A stretch of DNA of 64,000 nucleotides from Streptomyces sp. NBC_00457. Lineage in GTDB: Bacteria; Actinomycetota; Actinomycetes; Streptomycetales; Streptomycetaceae. Positions 8,293 to 16,694 of this stretch are shown here, piece by piece; position 1 is the first letter of the stretch, and every line of letters begins with the position of its first letter. The notes under the pieces were generated by a model. That model saw only the letters and a list, made by a program, of their open reading frames with translations, was not told where the DNA came from and searched no databases. The stretch is from positions 5,270,001 through 5,334,000 of the forward strand of contig NZ_CP107905.1 of assembly GCF_036014015.1 (NCBI RefSeq), in the 5' to 3' direction. Made by a program: the position numbers and the translations under genes.

Positions 8293-9783
8293 TTGAACCG
8301 CGCACGCACCACCCGCACGACCCGTACCTACGACCGCTCCCGGGGTTCCGCCCCGACGCGCTCGGGAACGTCGTCGCGGCGTTCCACCGGCTACGACCGC
8401 CGACAGCCCGCGCTCCAGGGCGAGTTCGCCCTGCCGGTGACGATCACCCCCGCGCTGCCCGCCGTCGAGTCGTTCGCCGACCTCGCCATGCCGGCGCCGC
8501 TGCTGGCCGCGCTCGGTCAGGAGGGCGTGACCATACCGTTCCCGATCCAGGGGGCGACCCTGCCGAACTCCCTCGCCGGACGTGACGTGCTCGGCCGCGG
8601 CCGTACCGGGTCGGGCAAGACCCTGGCCTTCGGCCTCGCTCTGCTGGCCCGTACCGCGGGCCGGCGTGCGCAGCCGCGGCAGCCGCTCGCCCTGGTCCTC
8701 GTCCCCACCCGCGAGCTGGCCCAGCAGGTGACCGACGCGCTGACCCCGTACGCCCGCTCCGTGCAGCTGCGGCTGGCGACCGTGGTCGGCGGGATGTCCA
8801 TCGGCAGGCAGGCCGGTGCGCTACGGGCCGGAGCCGAGGTCGTCGTCGCGACGCCGGGGCGGCTCAAGGACCTCATCGACCGGGGCGACTGCCGACTGGA
8901 CGCCGTCACCATCACCGTCCTCGACGAGGCCGACCAGATGGCCGACATGGGCTTCATGCCCCAGGTCACCGCGCTGCTCGACCAGGTGCGCCCCGAAGGG
9001 CAGCGGATGCTCTTCTCCGCCACCCTGGACCGCAACGTCGACCGGCTGGTCCGCCGCTACCTGTCCGACCCGGTGGTCCACTCCGTCGACCCGTCGGCGG
9101 GCGCGGTCACCACGATGGAGCACCACCTGCTCCACGTGCACGAAGCGGACAAGTACCAGACGACCACCGAGATCGCGGCGCGAGACGGCCGGGTGATCAT
9201 GTTCCTGGACACCAAGCACGCCGTGGACCGGCTGACGAAGCACCTGCTCAGCAGCGGCGTCCGCGCCGCGGCTCTGCACGGGGGCAAGTCCCAGCCCCAG
9301 CGCACGCGGACCCTCGCCCAGTTCAAGACCGGTCATGTGACGGTCCTGGTGGCGACCAATGTCGCGGCTCGCGGCATCCACGTCGACAACCTCGACCTGG
9401 TCGTCAACGTGGATCCGCCGAGCGACCACAAGGACTACCTGCACCGCGGCGGCCGTACCGCCCGCGCCGGCGAGTCCGGCAGCGTCGTCACCCTGGTGAC
9501 ACCCAGCCAGCGTCGCGGCATGAGCCGGCTGATGGCGTCGGCCGCCATCACCCCGCAGATCACCTCGGTACGTTCGGGTGAAGCGGAACTGAGCCGCATC
9601 ACCGGCGCCCAGGCCCCTTCCGGTGTCCCGGTCGTCATCACCGCACCGCCCGCGGAACGTCCGGCCCGCGCCGGCGCTCCCTCGTCCCGAGGCCGCCGCG
9701 GCCGTCCCGCCCGGGGGCGCACCGCCGGTGAAGCGGGGCGGCGCAGGACGCAGCGGCCGTCCGCCTTCGGCCCGGCGGCGTAG
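8293..9783 (+). CDS. DEAD-box RNA helicase
   Basis: 496 residues from a TTG at 8293, chosen because GAGGAAGG lies about 6 bp upstream and the N-terminus becomes the basic Arg/Thr-rich tail seen in relatives. Motifs in order: Q (FPIQ), I GRTGSGKT (103-110), Ia PTRELAQQ, Ib ATPGRL, II DEAD (about 211-214), III SAT, V ARGIHVDNLD, VI HRGGRTARAG. The C-terminal tail is Arg/Gly/Pro-rich. It unwinds RNA, probably helping ribosome or mRNA remodelling in the cold together with the upstream CspA. The CBS gene follows after 45 bp without a terminator. Confidence 0.93.
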   Translation: MNRARTTRTTRTYDRSRGSAPTRSGTSSRRSTGYDRRQPALQGEFALPVTITPALPAVESFADLAMPAPLLAALGQEGVTIPFPIQGATLPNSLAGRDVLGRGRTGSGKTLAFGLALLARTAGRRAQPRQPLALVLVPTRELAQQVTDALTPYARSVQLRLATVVGGMSIGRQAGALRAGAEVVVATPGRLKDLIDRGDCRLDAVTITVLDEADQMADMGFMPQVTALLDQVRPEGQRMLFSATLDRNVDRLVRRYLSDPVVHSVDPSAGAVTTMEHHLLHVHEADKYQTTTEIAARDGRVIMFLDTKHAVDRLTKHLLSSGVRAAALHGGKSQPQRTRTLAQFKTGHVTVLVATNVAARGIHVDNLDLVVNVDPPSDHKDYLHRGGRTARAGESGSVVTLVTPSQRRGMSRLMASAAITPQITSVRSGEAELSRITGAQAPSGVPVVITAPPAERPARAGAPSSRGRRGRPARGRTAGEAGRRRTQRPSAFGPAA

Positions 9784-9828
9784 TCGCCGCGACCTCGAAC
9801 GTTGACCCATCTCCGACGGAGGCAGCAT

Positions 9829-10107
9829 TTGACACCGGTTCAGGCACAGCAGATGCGGACGGACCGCTCCCCCATCGCCTCCGTAGTCGAGGGCATGGAC
9901 GCGTCCGGACCCCGGGTCGGGGACGACATGACCGTCGAGGTCGCCCTGTCCCTCATGGCCAGTGCTCGTGTGGAGTTCCTCGTGCTGTGCGACGGGGACG
10001 ACCAGTACACGGGCTCGGTCACCCGGGCCGAACTCGTCGCTCACCGCGGCAGTTCCACGTACACGGACCGGATCCGTCTACAGGACGTCCTCACCCTCTC
10101 CCGCTGA
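9829..10107 (+). CDS. Single CBS-domain-like protein of the cold-shock operon
   Basis: 92 residues from a TTG at 9829, which sits 6 bp after GGAGG (9818-9822). The core (DDMTVEVALSLMASARVEFLVLC, then YTGSVTRAELV) matches half of a Bateman module, which usually senses adenine nucleotides as a dimer. Its ligand is unknown. It lies 45 bp after the helicase gene and 47 bp before the next, an order I recall as conserved in Streptomyces cold-shock operons. Confidence 0.75.
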   Translation: MTPVQAQQMRTDRSPIASVVEGMDASGPRVGDDMTVEVALSLMASARVEFLVLCDGDDQYTGSVTRAELVAHRGSSTYTDRIRLQDVLTLSR

Positions 10108-10154
10108 TCGACCCGCCTCGATCAGTCCGTTCTCCTTCTCCCCTGAGGGGCATC

Positions 10155-10466
10155 ATGCGCTGTGTCATCGCCCGGTACCCGTTCGACCTGACCAAGAGCG
10201 GAGTGCTGGCCTCCATGAAGGGCGTCACGCCCGAGCTCATCACGGGTGAGTCCGTGACCATCGGCCGCCGTCGCTACCCCGTCAAGCAGGTGGGCCAGGT
10301 GCTCACCCGACAGGACCCCCGCGACTTCACCGGCGGCGAAGTCGTCCGGGCCATGACCGGCCTGGGCTTCACGTGCCACGCCCGCCTGGAGGCCGAGCCC
10401 GTGCCGGTCCCCACCGCGGTCCAGACCGCGTCGGCACTGCTCGGCTCCGCATCCCTGGACGTATGA
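10155..10466 (+). CDS. SCO5918-family protein
   Basis: 103 residues from the ATG at 10155 with CTGAGGGG upstream. It matches from memory the family named after SCO5918, found downstream of a CspA/DEAD-box/CBS set. Visible pattern: an N-terminal RCVIARYPFDL strand, a 'GESVTIGRRRYPVKQVGQV' segment and an amphipathic C-terminal helix. Soluble; function unknown. A strong terminator closes the operon 33 bp later. Confidence 0.75.
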   Translation: MRCVIARYPFDLTKSGVLASMKGVTPELITGESVTIGRRRYPVKQVGQVLTRQDPRDFTGGEVVRAMTGLGFTCHARLEAEPVPVPTAVQTASALLGSASLDV

Positions 10467-10499
10467 GAACGGGCGGGAAACCGCCATCTGGATCCCGAT

Positions 10500-10533
10500 G
10501 AGGGCCCTGCCGACGCGCGTCGGCAGGGCCCTC
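10500..10533. terminator. Terminator of the cold-shock operon
   Basis: Perfect 15-bp stem GAGGGCCCTGCCGAC (10500-10514) with its complement (10519-10533) and a GCGC loop, followed by TTCGTT. Confidence 0.88.
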
Positions 10534-10961
10534 TTCGTTGTCCCGTCCGTTCCCCTGGAGATCTGGTCCCCCGGACAGCTGAAATCTACTCTTGTCAGAG
10601 TAGACATTGGGCTCTGTCGCGGTTAGCCTTCTTCTCGTAGACACGGTCAAGTGAGTCCCGGCAGACACGAACTGCCGGGAAGCAAGTGGTAGTTGGTTCA
10701 GAGTGATCAGAGGAAGGACGGAGGAGCAGACGCCATCAGGATCGCCCGGCCGAGCAGCACCGGTCCGGGTACCGCAAGACTCCGGATTGGAAGGTGGTCC
10801 CCGGTCACGCAGCCGCGATCCCCGCACTCCCTTCTGCAGGGCTGGTAGCGGAAACAGAAGGTCGGCAGAGCATGAGGGCCGACAGATGGTGTTCAATTTC
10901 CTTCGGGGCCCTGGTGCCGTACGGCACCGGGGCCCCTCGACGCGTTGTACTACGAGGTGAC
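10534..10961 (+). promoter_or_regulatory. Long structured leader before the MerR-like gene
   Basis: About 430 bp without an obvious gene. In order: a perfect 8-bp inverted repeat TCTACTCT-TGTC-AGAGTAGA (10585-10604); a weak promoter TAGACA-16 bp-TAGCCT (10602-10607, 10624-10629) overlapping it; an AGGAAGGACGGAGGAGC purine stretch near 10710; a small GTCGGC/GCCGAC hairpin (10861-10883); and a 32-bp near-perfect palindrome (10905-10936) ending 25 bp before the start codon. An 85-codon frame (10703-10960) exists but does not look like a protein. Candidate attenuated or RNA-regulated leader. Confidence 0.5.
10905..10936. terminator. Attenuator-like hairpin in the MerR leader
   Basis: GGGGCCCTGGTGCCGT (10905-10920) faces its complement (10921-10936) with a single G-U pair, giving a very stable hairpin 25 bp before the ATG at 10962. 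It could terminate the leader transcript or hide the ribosome-binding site region. Confidence 0.55.
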
Positions 10962-11303
10962 ATGACAGCAGATACCCCTCTCAGTGGTCGTCTGGACGAC
11001 GACGACTACCCCGCCTACACGATGGGGCGGGCCGCCGAGATGCTCGGCACCACCCCGGCCTTCCTACGAGCCATCGGCGAGGCTCGCCTGATCACTCCGC
11101 TGCGCTCGGAGGGCGGACACCGCCGCTACTCCCGCTACCAGCTGCGGATCGCCGCACGCGCCCGCGAACTCGTCGACAAGGGCACCCCGATCGAGGCCGC
11201 TTGCCGCATCGTCATCCTCGAGGACCAACTCGAGGAAGCCCAACGCATCAACGCCGAGTACCGCCGCCGCGCCGGGCATGAGGCGCACGGCAGTACCGGC
11301 TGA
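10962..11303 (+). CDS. MerR-family HTH regulator (short)
   Basis: 113 residues. The N-terminal MerR winged helix is seen at about 17-60 (YTMGRAAEMLGTTPAFLRAI, then EGGHRRYSRYQL). A short dimerisation helix (LEDQLEEAQRINAEYRRRAG) follows, with no C-terminal ligand-binding domain, much like BldC/HspR-sized proteins. The ATG at 10962 has CGAGGTGAC upstream. The unusually long leader suggests post-transcriptional control. It is followed by a hairpin and then the convergent VWA gene. Targets unknown; autoregulation through the 10585 palindrome is possible. Confidence 0.85.
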   Translation: MTADTPLSGRLDDDDYPAYTMGRAAEMLGTTPAFLRAIGEARLITPLRSEGGHRRYSRYQLRIAARARELVDKGTPIEAACRIVILEDQLEEAQRINAEYRRRAGHEAHGSTG

Positions 11304-11306
11304 GCG

Positions 11307-11327
11307 CCCCGGACGAGGTGTCCGGGG
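11307..11327. terminator. Terminator between convergent genes
   Basis: 8-bp perfect stem CCCCGGAC / GTCCGGGG (11307-11314, 11320-11327) with a 5-nt loop, starting 4 bp after the MerR stop. Confidence 0.7.
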
Positions 11328-11394
11328 AGTCGGTGCCGCGGTGGCCGCTTTTCCTTACACCGCGGCGATGTCCTCGTAAGGACTACGGCCCTCG

Positions 11395-13005
11395 TCAGAT
11401 CACGCGGAAGAGGTCCGCGGCGGCGTGGACGTCGGTGAGGTCGCCGATGGAGCGGAGGTTGTCGCAGAGGGCGTGGAGGACGGAGTCGGAGGCGGCGACG
11501 CGTGGGGTGCCGACGGCGATGCCGAAGAGGCGGAAGTCGAGGAGGTGCTTGGCGTCGTTCCAGTCGCGCGTCCACTGCTCGGTGACGCCGCAGTCGTCGT
11601 CGGTGAGGATCACGATGTCGCCGCGTGTGCGGGTGGCGTCGTTGAACTCGTCCCGCAGGAGTTCCGCGGCGGCTGTCAGGGGGCGCTGGTAGCTGGTGCC
11701 GCCGCCCAGGAAGGTCTCCGCGAAGTCGAGGGTCCGGGTGATGTCGGCCGGCCGGTCGGCCGGGAAGCGGAAGATCTGGAGCTTGTCGGCGGCGGAGAAC
11801 AGAATGCCGACGAAGTCGCGCCCCGCGTTGCGGGCCTGGTCCAGCAGCGCCAGGGCGCAGGCCTTGGCCCACGCCTCACGGGTGATTCCGCCGGGCCCTG
11901 CCTCGTACATGGAGTGCGAGGTGTCCACGCACGCGATGACGGCGCCCTGGCCGGTGGTCTGCTCGCCCTGGCTGTCGTAGAGCATCAGCTCCCCGGCGGC
12001 GTAGCGCGCGGCGAAGACCGCACGCAGCTCGGGCAGGCCGAGGCTCGCCAGCTCGGAGGGGATGACGCGGGAGAGGTCGTCGCCGAGCGTGACGCCGATC
12101 AGTTCACCGGCGGTGTTCTCCACCTTGCGGGCGCGCTCGCCGCTCGCCATCTGACGGAAACGGCCGATCAGTTCGGCCCACTGGGCGAGACGGCCCGTGC
12201 GCAGCCGCTCGGCGAGCCGGGCGCGCTGCTCGAACGGCATCCGCTCCAGCTCACCGGGGCCGACGCCCCACGCCCGCATCAGCGTCGCCTCCCCCCGCAC
12301 GGCCTCGACGGCCCGCGCCGCGGCGTTCCGCGCGGCGGCACGGATGCCGGGGACCGCCGCCGCCCCGAGGGCTTGCGCCGCCTCCCGCGCGGCGGCTTCC
12401 GCGGCCTCGATCGCCCGTTGTACGGCGTCGGCGTCCGAGGGCGACACCGTGCCGTCCTCGTCGGCCCCGTCCGCGGCCTGCTGGAGCGCCTCGTCCACGG
12501 CGGTCGCCGCGTCTACGGCGGCCTGCTGGGCCTTCTTCGCCTGCTCGGCCCGTTCCCGGGCGTCCCTGGAACGGTCCAGCATCCCGCGCAGCGCGGCGGC
12601 CTGGGCGAGTACGGCCATGGCGGCGGCGTAGGGGTCGCCGGCCGTCTCCCGGTGCAGCTCCGCGAACTCCGGTGACTCCATCAATGCGGTGACGACCTGG
12701 TGGTTGACCAGCCGGGAGGGGTCCATCTCCGCGCGCTCGCGCAGTCTCGGCCCGACCTTGTACGCGGCCAGGAACACGTCGGTCAGGAGGTCCGTGGCGG
12801 TGTCGTCGTAGCGCTGGATCAGTTCCTCGGCCAGGTCGCGCAGTCCGGCCGACTGGTCGTAGGTGTCGCGCCAGGTGAAACGGTCGAAGCGGTCCGTGAC
12901 CACGGCCGCCGTATGCCGCTCGGGAGCGGCGGCGGCGGGCAGGCCGTCCAGCCACTTCCCGGCTTGGCTCGCCAACTCATCGATCGTGCGGGGTGTGTTG
13001 GCCAT
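11395..13005 (-). CDS. VWA-domain protein (ViaA/CoxE-like partner of MoxR)
   Basis: 536 residues, cytoplasmic. The N-terminal half is helical and Ala-rich with a probable coiled coil (about 140-220). The C-terminal von Willebrand A domain begins near residue 350 with the metal site DTSHS (about 358-362) and later the TDDD-containing strand. The architecture and the adjacent MoxR-type ATPase match the RavA-ViaA/MoxR-VWA chaperone pairs, in which the VWA protein is the substrate adaptor. The ATG is 21 bp from the MoxR stop, so they form an operon. Substrate unknown. Confidence 0.85.
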   Translation of the reverse strand: MANTPRTIDELASQAGKWLDGLPAAAAPERHTAAVVTDRFDRFTWRDTYDQSAGLRDLAEELIQRYDDTATDLLTDVFLAAYKVGPRLRERAEMDPSRLVNHQVVTALMESPEFAELHRETAGDPYAAAMAVLAQAAALRGMLDRSRDARERAEQAKKAQQAAVDAATAVDEALQQAADGADEDGTVSPSDADAVQRAIEAAEAAAREAAQALGAAAVPGIRAAARNAAARAVEAVRGEATLMRAWGVGPGELERMPFEQRARLAERLRTGRLAQWAELIGRFRQMASGERARKVENTAGELIGVTLGDDLSRVIPSELASLGLPELRAVFAARYAAGELMLYDSQGEQTTGQGAVIACVDTSHSMYEAGPGGITREAWAKACALALLDQARNAGRDFVGILFSAADKLQIFRFPADRPADITRTLDFAETFLGGGTSYQRPLTAAAELLRDEFNDATRTRGDIVILTDDDCGVTEQWTRDWNDAKHLLDFRLFGIAVGTPRVAASDSVLHALCDNLRSIGDLTDVHAAADLFRVI

Positions 13006-13026
13006 GGTCCTGATTCCCCCGCCTGC

Positions 13027-14226
13027 TCAGAGCTGAGCCTGCACCATGCTCGCGTCCACGCCGAGGGCCTCGGTGAGGACGCGGGCGCGGACGGCGCGTT
13101 GGCGGGCGGTGACCCGGTCGATTGCGGTGGTGGAGCGGCCGGCGGTCACCGCCTCCTCGCGCAGTTTCTCCAGCCGCTTGCCCGCGGTGGCGAGCTGGTT
13201 GTGGGCCTTCTTGATGACCCACTCGCTCAGCGCCTCGCGGGACTGCCCGGCCATGGCGTCGAGCTGGGCCTCCAACTCGTCTACGACGTCGGCCAGGTCG
13301 AGCGCCTCCTTGGCGTCCGGGTTGACCAGGTGCAGCACCTCGCGCTCGACGGTGGGGCGCTGCGCGGGGGAGTCCCACAGCACGTGGGTCAGCACCGACA
13401 GGTCGTTCTCAGCGACCGCCGGGCGCCCGTCGAGGTATGCGGACGCCTGGAGCAGGCCCACCGCCTGCCGCCAGCGTCGGTCGGAGACGACGAGTTCCTT
13501 GCGACGCAGGGAAGCCCGCAGCGTGCATACGGCGTCCACGATCGCGTCGGAGACGTCCACGGCGGGGACGGCCTCGGTCACGGCGTGCTGCAACGCGGCC
13601 AGTTCGACGGTGGTCCGGGTCGGTGGAGCGGGGCGGCTGACGGCGGAGCGGACCAGCGCGGCGAAGTTGGAGGGGTCCTCCAGGTAGCCGACTTCGATGC
13701 GGACCAGCAGACGGTCGTAGATCGCGGCGGAATCCTCCGCGCTGGGCAGTTCGTTGCTGGCCGTGATGGCCCCGATCAGAGGGCAGCGGATCGGCTCGCC
13801 GCCGCTCTCGGGGTGGTAGATCCGCTCGTTGAGATAGCCAAGGGTCTCGTTCAGCGCCGCCGTGGAGCACTTGAAGATCTCGTCGATGAACGCGATGTGC
13901 GCGGTCGTGGCGCGGCCGTCGTAGACCTGGCGGTACTCGCCCCGGGCCAGCGCGGCGACGTCGATGGGGCCGAACATCCTCGTCGGCGCGGTGAACTTCG
14001 ACAGCAGGATCTCCCAGTACGACGCCCCCTCGACCCTGCCGGTCAGCTCCCGGGCCATCTCCGACTTCGCCGTTCCGGGCGGGCCCAGCACCAGGGAGTG
14101 CTGTCCGGCCAGCAGGGTCACCACCAGGGTCCGCACCACGTCGGCCCGCTCGTAGAAACGGTCGGACAGCTCGTCGCTGATCGCCCGCAGGAGCTTGGCC
14201 GTGTGCTGCGCGTCCGGTGCGTCCAT
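13027..14226 (-). CDS. MoxR-family AAA+ ATPase (RavA-like)
   Basis: 399 residues from the ATG at 14226 (GGGAG upstream); the frame extends further but only as sequence antisense to nothing recognisable. Walker A is GPPGTAKS (48-55), Walker B IAFIDE (111-116), sensor-1 region SNELP, and the family's helix-2 insert region RMFGPIDV. The C-terminal region contains a lid domain and long helices, shorter than E. coli RavA. MoxR ATPases remodel or insert cofactors into protein complexes with a VWA partner, encoded just downstream. Upstream on the same strand are a membrane protein and an ECF sigma factor, hinting at envelope-stress control. Confidence 0.9.
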   Translation of the reverse strand: MDAPDAQHTAKLLRAISDELSDRFYERADVVRTLVVTLLAGQHSLVLGPPGTAKSEMARELTGRVEGASYWEILLSKFTAPTRMFGPIDVAALARGEYRQVYDGRATTAHIAFIDEIFKCSTAALNETLGYLNERIYHPESGGEPIRCPLIGAITASNELPSAEDSAAIYDRLLVRIEVGYLEDPSNFAALVRSAVSRPAPPTRTTVELAALQHAVTEAVPAVDVSDAIVDAVCTLRASLRRKELVVSDRRWRQAVGLLQASAYLDGRPAVAENDLSVLTHVLWDSPAQRPTVEREVLHLVNPDAKEALDLADVVDELEAQLDAMAGQSREALSEWVIKKAHNQLATAGKRLEKLREEAVTAGRSTTAIDRVTARQRAVRARVLTEALGVDASMVQAQL

Positions 14227-14228
14227 GT

Positions 14229-14987
14229 TCAACTCCCTTCCTGTGGAGTCCTGTCGGGCCGGGCGGGGTTGGGGCGCGTGAGTGACGGTGTGGCGGCCGG
14301 CCTGCCTGCGGACGCGGAGCCGGTGACCGAGAAGGAGTTGCCGGTCTTCACGCTGGTGAAGAACCACTTGGCGTCGGCCGCGTCCAGGCTGATCCAGCCG
14401 CTGGTGGTGTCGTACTTGTCGATGCCCTTCGTTTCGTAGGCGAGGATCGCGCCTACGTAGAACGGCTGGTTGTCGGCATCGCGCAGTTCGACGGCCAGTG
14501 AGACGTCCGTGTCGTAGCGGGTTCCGTCGGTCGGGTTGATGACGGGCAGAACCGTGTTGTCGAGCTTCCTGTACACGGTCAGCGGCCCCACCGGCTTCGG
14601 GCTGCCGGCGACGCTCGACGTAATCGTCATGACCCGGTCCCCGACGGCCAGGGTGCTCCGGTCGAGGTCGACCTTGCCGACGGTGGGCATGACAGAGGTC
14701 GCCTCACGGGAGGTGGCAGGGGGCGGTGACGGGACGGCGGGCGAGGCGGCCGGGACCTGGCGGTGGTTCCCCTCCCCCGCGGGGTCCAAGGTCAGCGCGA
14801 AGGCCACCAGGGCGAGGGCGGCCGTACCCGCGGCCAGCGTGCCTGCCCTGCGGCGGCGCACCCGGCGGACGGCACGACCGCGGACCTCGGCGCCGGAGAG
14901 GACCGGAGGGGTCTCGTGTTCCTCGGCGAACTCGTGGAGCGCGGTGGAGAGTTCGGCGGACGACTGGGTAAAGCGTTCATCCGACAC
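14229..14987 (-). CDS. Membrane-anchored putative anti-sigma-like protein
   Basis: 252 residues: a cytoplasmic N-terminus of about 46 residues ending in an Arg-rich patch, one transmembrane helix (about 47-66), a Pro/Ser-rich spacer, and an extracytoplasmic beta-rich domain. The start overlaps the end of the ECF sigma gene by 11 bp, the usual position for a cognate anti-sigma. No ZAS zinc motif (HxxxCxxC) is visible, so the anti-sigma role is inferred from position and topology only. The stop lies 2 bp before the MoxR start codon, so these genes are tightly linked. Confidence 0.65.
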   Translation of the reverse strand: MSDERFTQSSAELSTALHEFAEEHETPPVLSGAEVRGRAVRRVRRRRAGTLAAGTAALALVAFALTLDPAGEGNHRQVPAASPAVPSPPPATSREATSVMPTVGKVDLDRSTLAVGDRVMTITSSVAGSPKPVGPLTVYRKLDNTVLPVINPTDGTRYDTDVSLAVELRDADNQPFYVGAILAYETKGIDKYDTTSGWISLDAADAKWFFTSVKTGNSFSVTGSASAGRPAATPSLTRPNPARPDRTPQEGS

Positions 14988-15492
14988 GGCCGCTCTCCTT
15001 CCGAACCGGTTCGGCAGCCTCGTCCACAGTCAAATGCTGCGCCAGCGCCGCTCTCCCCCTGGCCAGTCTGGCCTTGACCGTCCCCACGGGCGCACCCGTC
15101 TCGGAGGCTACCTGCTCGACACTCAGGTCACACAGATGGTGCAGGACGATCGCCATCCGCTGCACCTTGGGCAATTGGCGCAGCGCCGCGACGAGCGCCG
15201 TGCGGTCGGGACCGGGTCCCGGCGTGAACTCGGGCGGCGGCGTACGGCGCACCAGTTCCAGCCAGCGCCTGGCCCGGCGCCAGCGGCTGACTGCCAGGCG
15301 CATGGCCACCGTGCGGATCCACGCCTCGGGTGCCTCGTCCGCGAGGAAGCTCTTGCGCCGGCTCCAGGCCCGTACGAACGCCTCCTGGACCACTTCCTGC
15401 GCCTCCTCGCGATCCCCGGTGAACGCGGCGAGCTGGCCGGTCAGCCGGGGAAACGTGGCCGCGTAGAAAGCGTCGAACTCGTCGTCGGTCAT
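14977..15492 (-). CDS. ECF RNA polymerase sigma factor
   Basis: 171 residues. Region 2 is at about 8-75 (YAATFPRLTGQLAAFTGDRE, then VVQEAFVRAWSRR, and WIRTVAMRLAVSRWRR), region 4 at about 105-160 (LRQLPKVQRMAIVLHHL, SVEQVASETGAPVGTVKARL). It has the size and layout of SigE/SigL-type extracytoplasmic-function sigmas. The ATG at 15492 gives a normal N-terminus. It is first in a four-gene minus-strand unit (sigma, membrane protein, MoxR, VWA) and divergent from a sigma-like fusion protein 101 bp away. Confidence 0.93.
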   Translation of the reverse strand: MTDDEFDAFYAATFPRLTGQLAAFTGDREEAQEVVQEAFVRAWSRRKSFLADEAPEAWIRTVAMRLAVSRWRRARRWLELVRRTPPPEFTPGPGPDRTALVAALRQLPKVQRMAIVLHHLCDLSVEQVASETGAPVGTVKARLARGRAALAQHLTVDEAAEPVRKESGRVG

Positions 15493-15520
15493 ACCCCCAC
15501 CGGAGTTTTGGATTCCGTGC

Positions 15521-15545
15521 AACCTGGCCGCCCCAGTGGTGCGTA
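15521..15545 (+). promoter_or_regulatory. Candidate ECF-sigma promoter
   Basis: AACC (15521-15524) and CGTA (15542-15545) separated by 17 bp resemble ECF -35/-10 elements. A start site near 15552 would give a leader of about 40 nt for the gene at 15594. It lies in the 101-bp region between two sigma-related genes. Confidence 0.35.
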
Positions 15546-15593
15546 CAGGTCCCGTAGGTCGCGTACATCGGAACACGCCCCACAGGAAAGACG

Positions 15594-16694
15594 ATGAACT
15601 CGAGTCTCCGGATCCACTGGCCCGCTCGCGGCCCCCGCATCGACTTCGCCGCGTACGCGCGTGCGGGCCGGCCCCGGCTGGCCGCCACCGCGCGGCTGCT
15701 CTGCGGCGATCCCCGCGAAGCGACGGAGCTGGTGCGGAACACGCTGGTGGGGGTGTGCGCGCGGTGGCGCCGGATACCGCGGGACGACGTGGACTTCTAT
15801 GTACGGCGCTCCCTCGTCCGGGAGTATCTGCGCCGGGCACGCCGCCGCAAGGCCCCGGACCAGGAGGGGTTGGGGGCACTGTCCGCTCGGCAGCGGGCCG
15901 TGCTGGTGATGCTGCACTGGGAGGGACTCGGCGAGACGGAGGTCGCCCAGACGCTGGGCTGTTCGGCCGGCGCGGTCAGAGGCCATGCCCGGCGCGGGCT
16001 GGCGGCCCTCGGGGGTGACGCCGAGCGGCTGCGCGGTCTCTTCACGGAAGCCGCCGAAGTCGCCGACGGTCTCGCCCCGTTCGCCGTGCAGCTCGGTGCC
16101 ATTGAGGAGCGGGGGCGGACCTTGCGCCGCCGCCGTGTCGGCGTGATCGCGGCCGTCTGCGTGCTGCTGCTCGTCCCGTCGGCCGTTTTCTTGGTCGACC
16201 GGATCGTGGGCTCCGGCGGCGCGGACGGGTCGGGCGCCGCCGCGGCCGGCATGGCGTCGAGCCCGGTACGGATCGTCGCGCCCGGCGAGCGGGTGGAGGC
16301 CGTGCCGGGGGTGCAGGTCTGGCTGACCGCCGACGGGCGGCACTGGTCGACGGCGCGGGGGCCCAACCAGTTCCGCCGCCTTCCCGAGGCCGGCTCCGAG
16401 AGCCGGCAGCCGGGCGTCTCTGTGCGGCCGGAGCCGGTGAAGGGCGCGTACTTCCTGTCGGGCCTCTACTACGGCCTGTCCGCCGACCCGGATCGTGTCG
16501 CGGTGACCGTCGACGGCCGTGAAGTCACCGGCAGCGTCCTCACGTTGGCGGGCAACCCCGGCTGGGGCGTCTGGTATGCGCGCGCACCGCTGGCGACGGC
16601 GGAGCTGAAGGCGAGTTTCGTCGAGGGCGGCCCGACCGTCACGGTCTACGACGGGGCCGGCCAGGTCGTCGCGCGGTCCGGTGCCGATGGGTGA
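15594..16694 (+). CDS. Sigma-like / transmembrane / extracytoplasmic fusion protein
   Basis: 366 residues. The first 150 resemble an ECF sigma factor: a shortened region 2 (about 20-85) and a clear region-4 helix-turn-helix (LSARQRAVLVMLHWEGLGET, then EVAQTLGCSAGAVRGHARRG). A transmembrane helix at about 182-201 and a 165-residue external beta-rich domain follow. This joins a DNA-binding sigma module to an anti-sigma-like membrane sensor in one chain. The ATG follows ACAGGAAAG. The stop overlaps the start of the penicillin-binding protein gene, so the two are coupled. It may be a membrane-tethered regulator, possibly freed by proteolysis. Confidence 0.8.
   Translation: MNSSLRIHWPARGPRIDFAAYARAGRPRLAATARLLCGDPREATELVRNTLVGVCARWRRIPRDDVDFYVRRSLVREYLRRARRRKAPDQEGLGALSARQRAVLVMLHWEGLGETEVAQTLGCSAGAVRGHARRGLAALGGDAERLRGLFTEAAEVADGLAPFAVQLGAIEERGRTLRRRRVGVIAAVCVLLLVPSAVFLVDRIVGSGGADGSGAAAAGMASSPVRIVAPGERVEAVPGVQVWLTADGRHWSTARGPNQFRRLPEAGSESRQPGVSVRPEPVKGAYFLSGLYYGLSADPDRVAVTVDGREVTGSVLTLAGNPGWGVWYARAPLATAELKASFVEGGPTVTVYDGAGQVVARSGADG

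Noticed and set aside
10703..10960. 85-codon frame in the MerR leader
   Set aside because: The composition is Arg/Pro/Gly/Ser-rich with no fold-like pattern, and the region is better explained as a structured leader; its end coincides with the hairpin.
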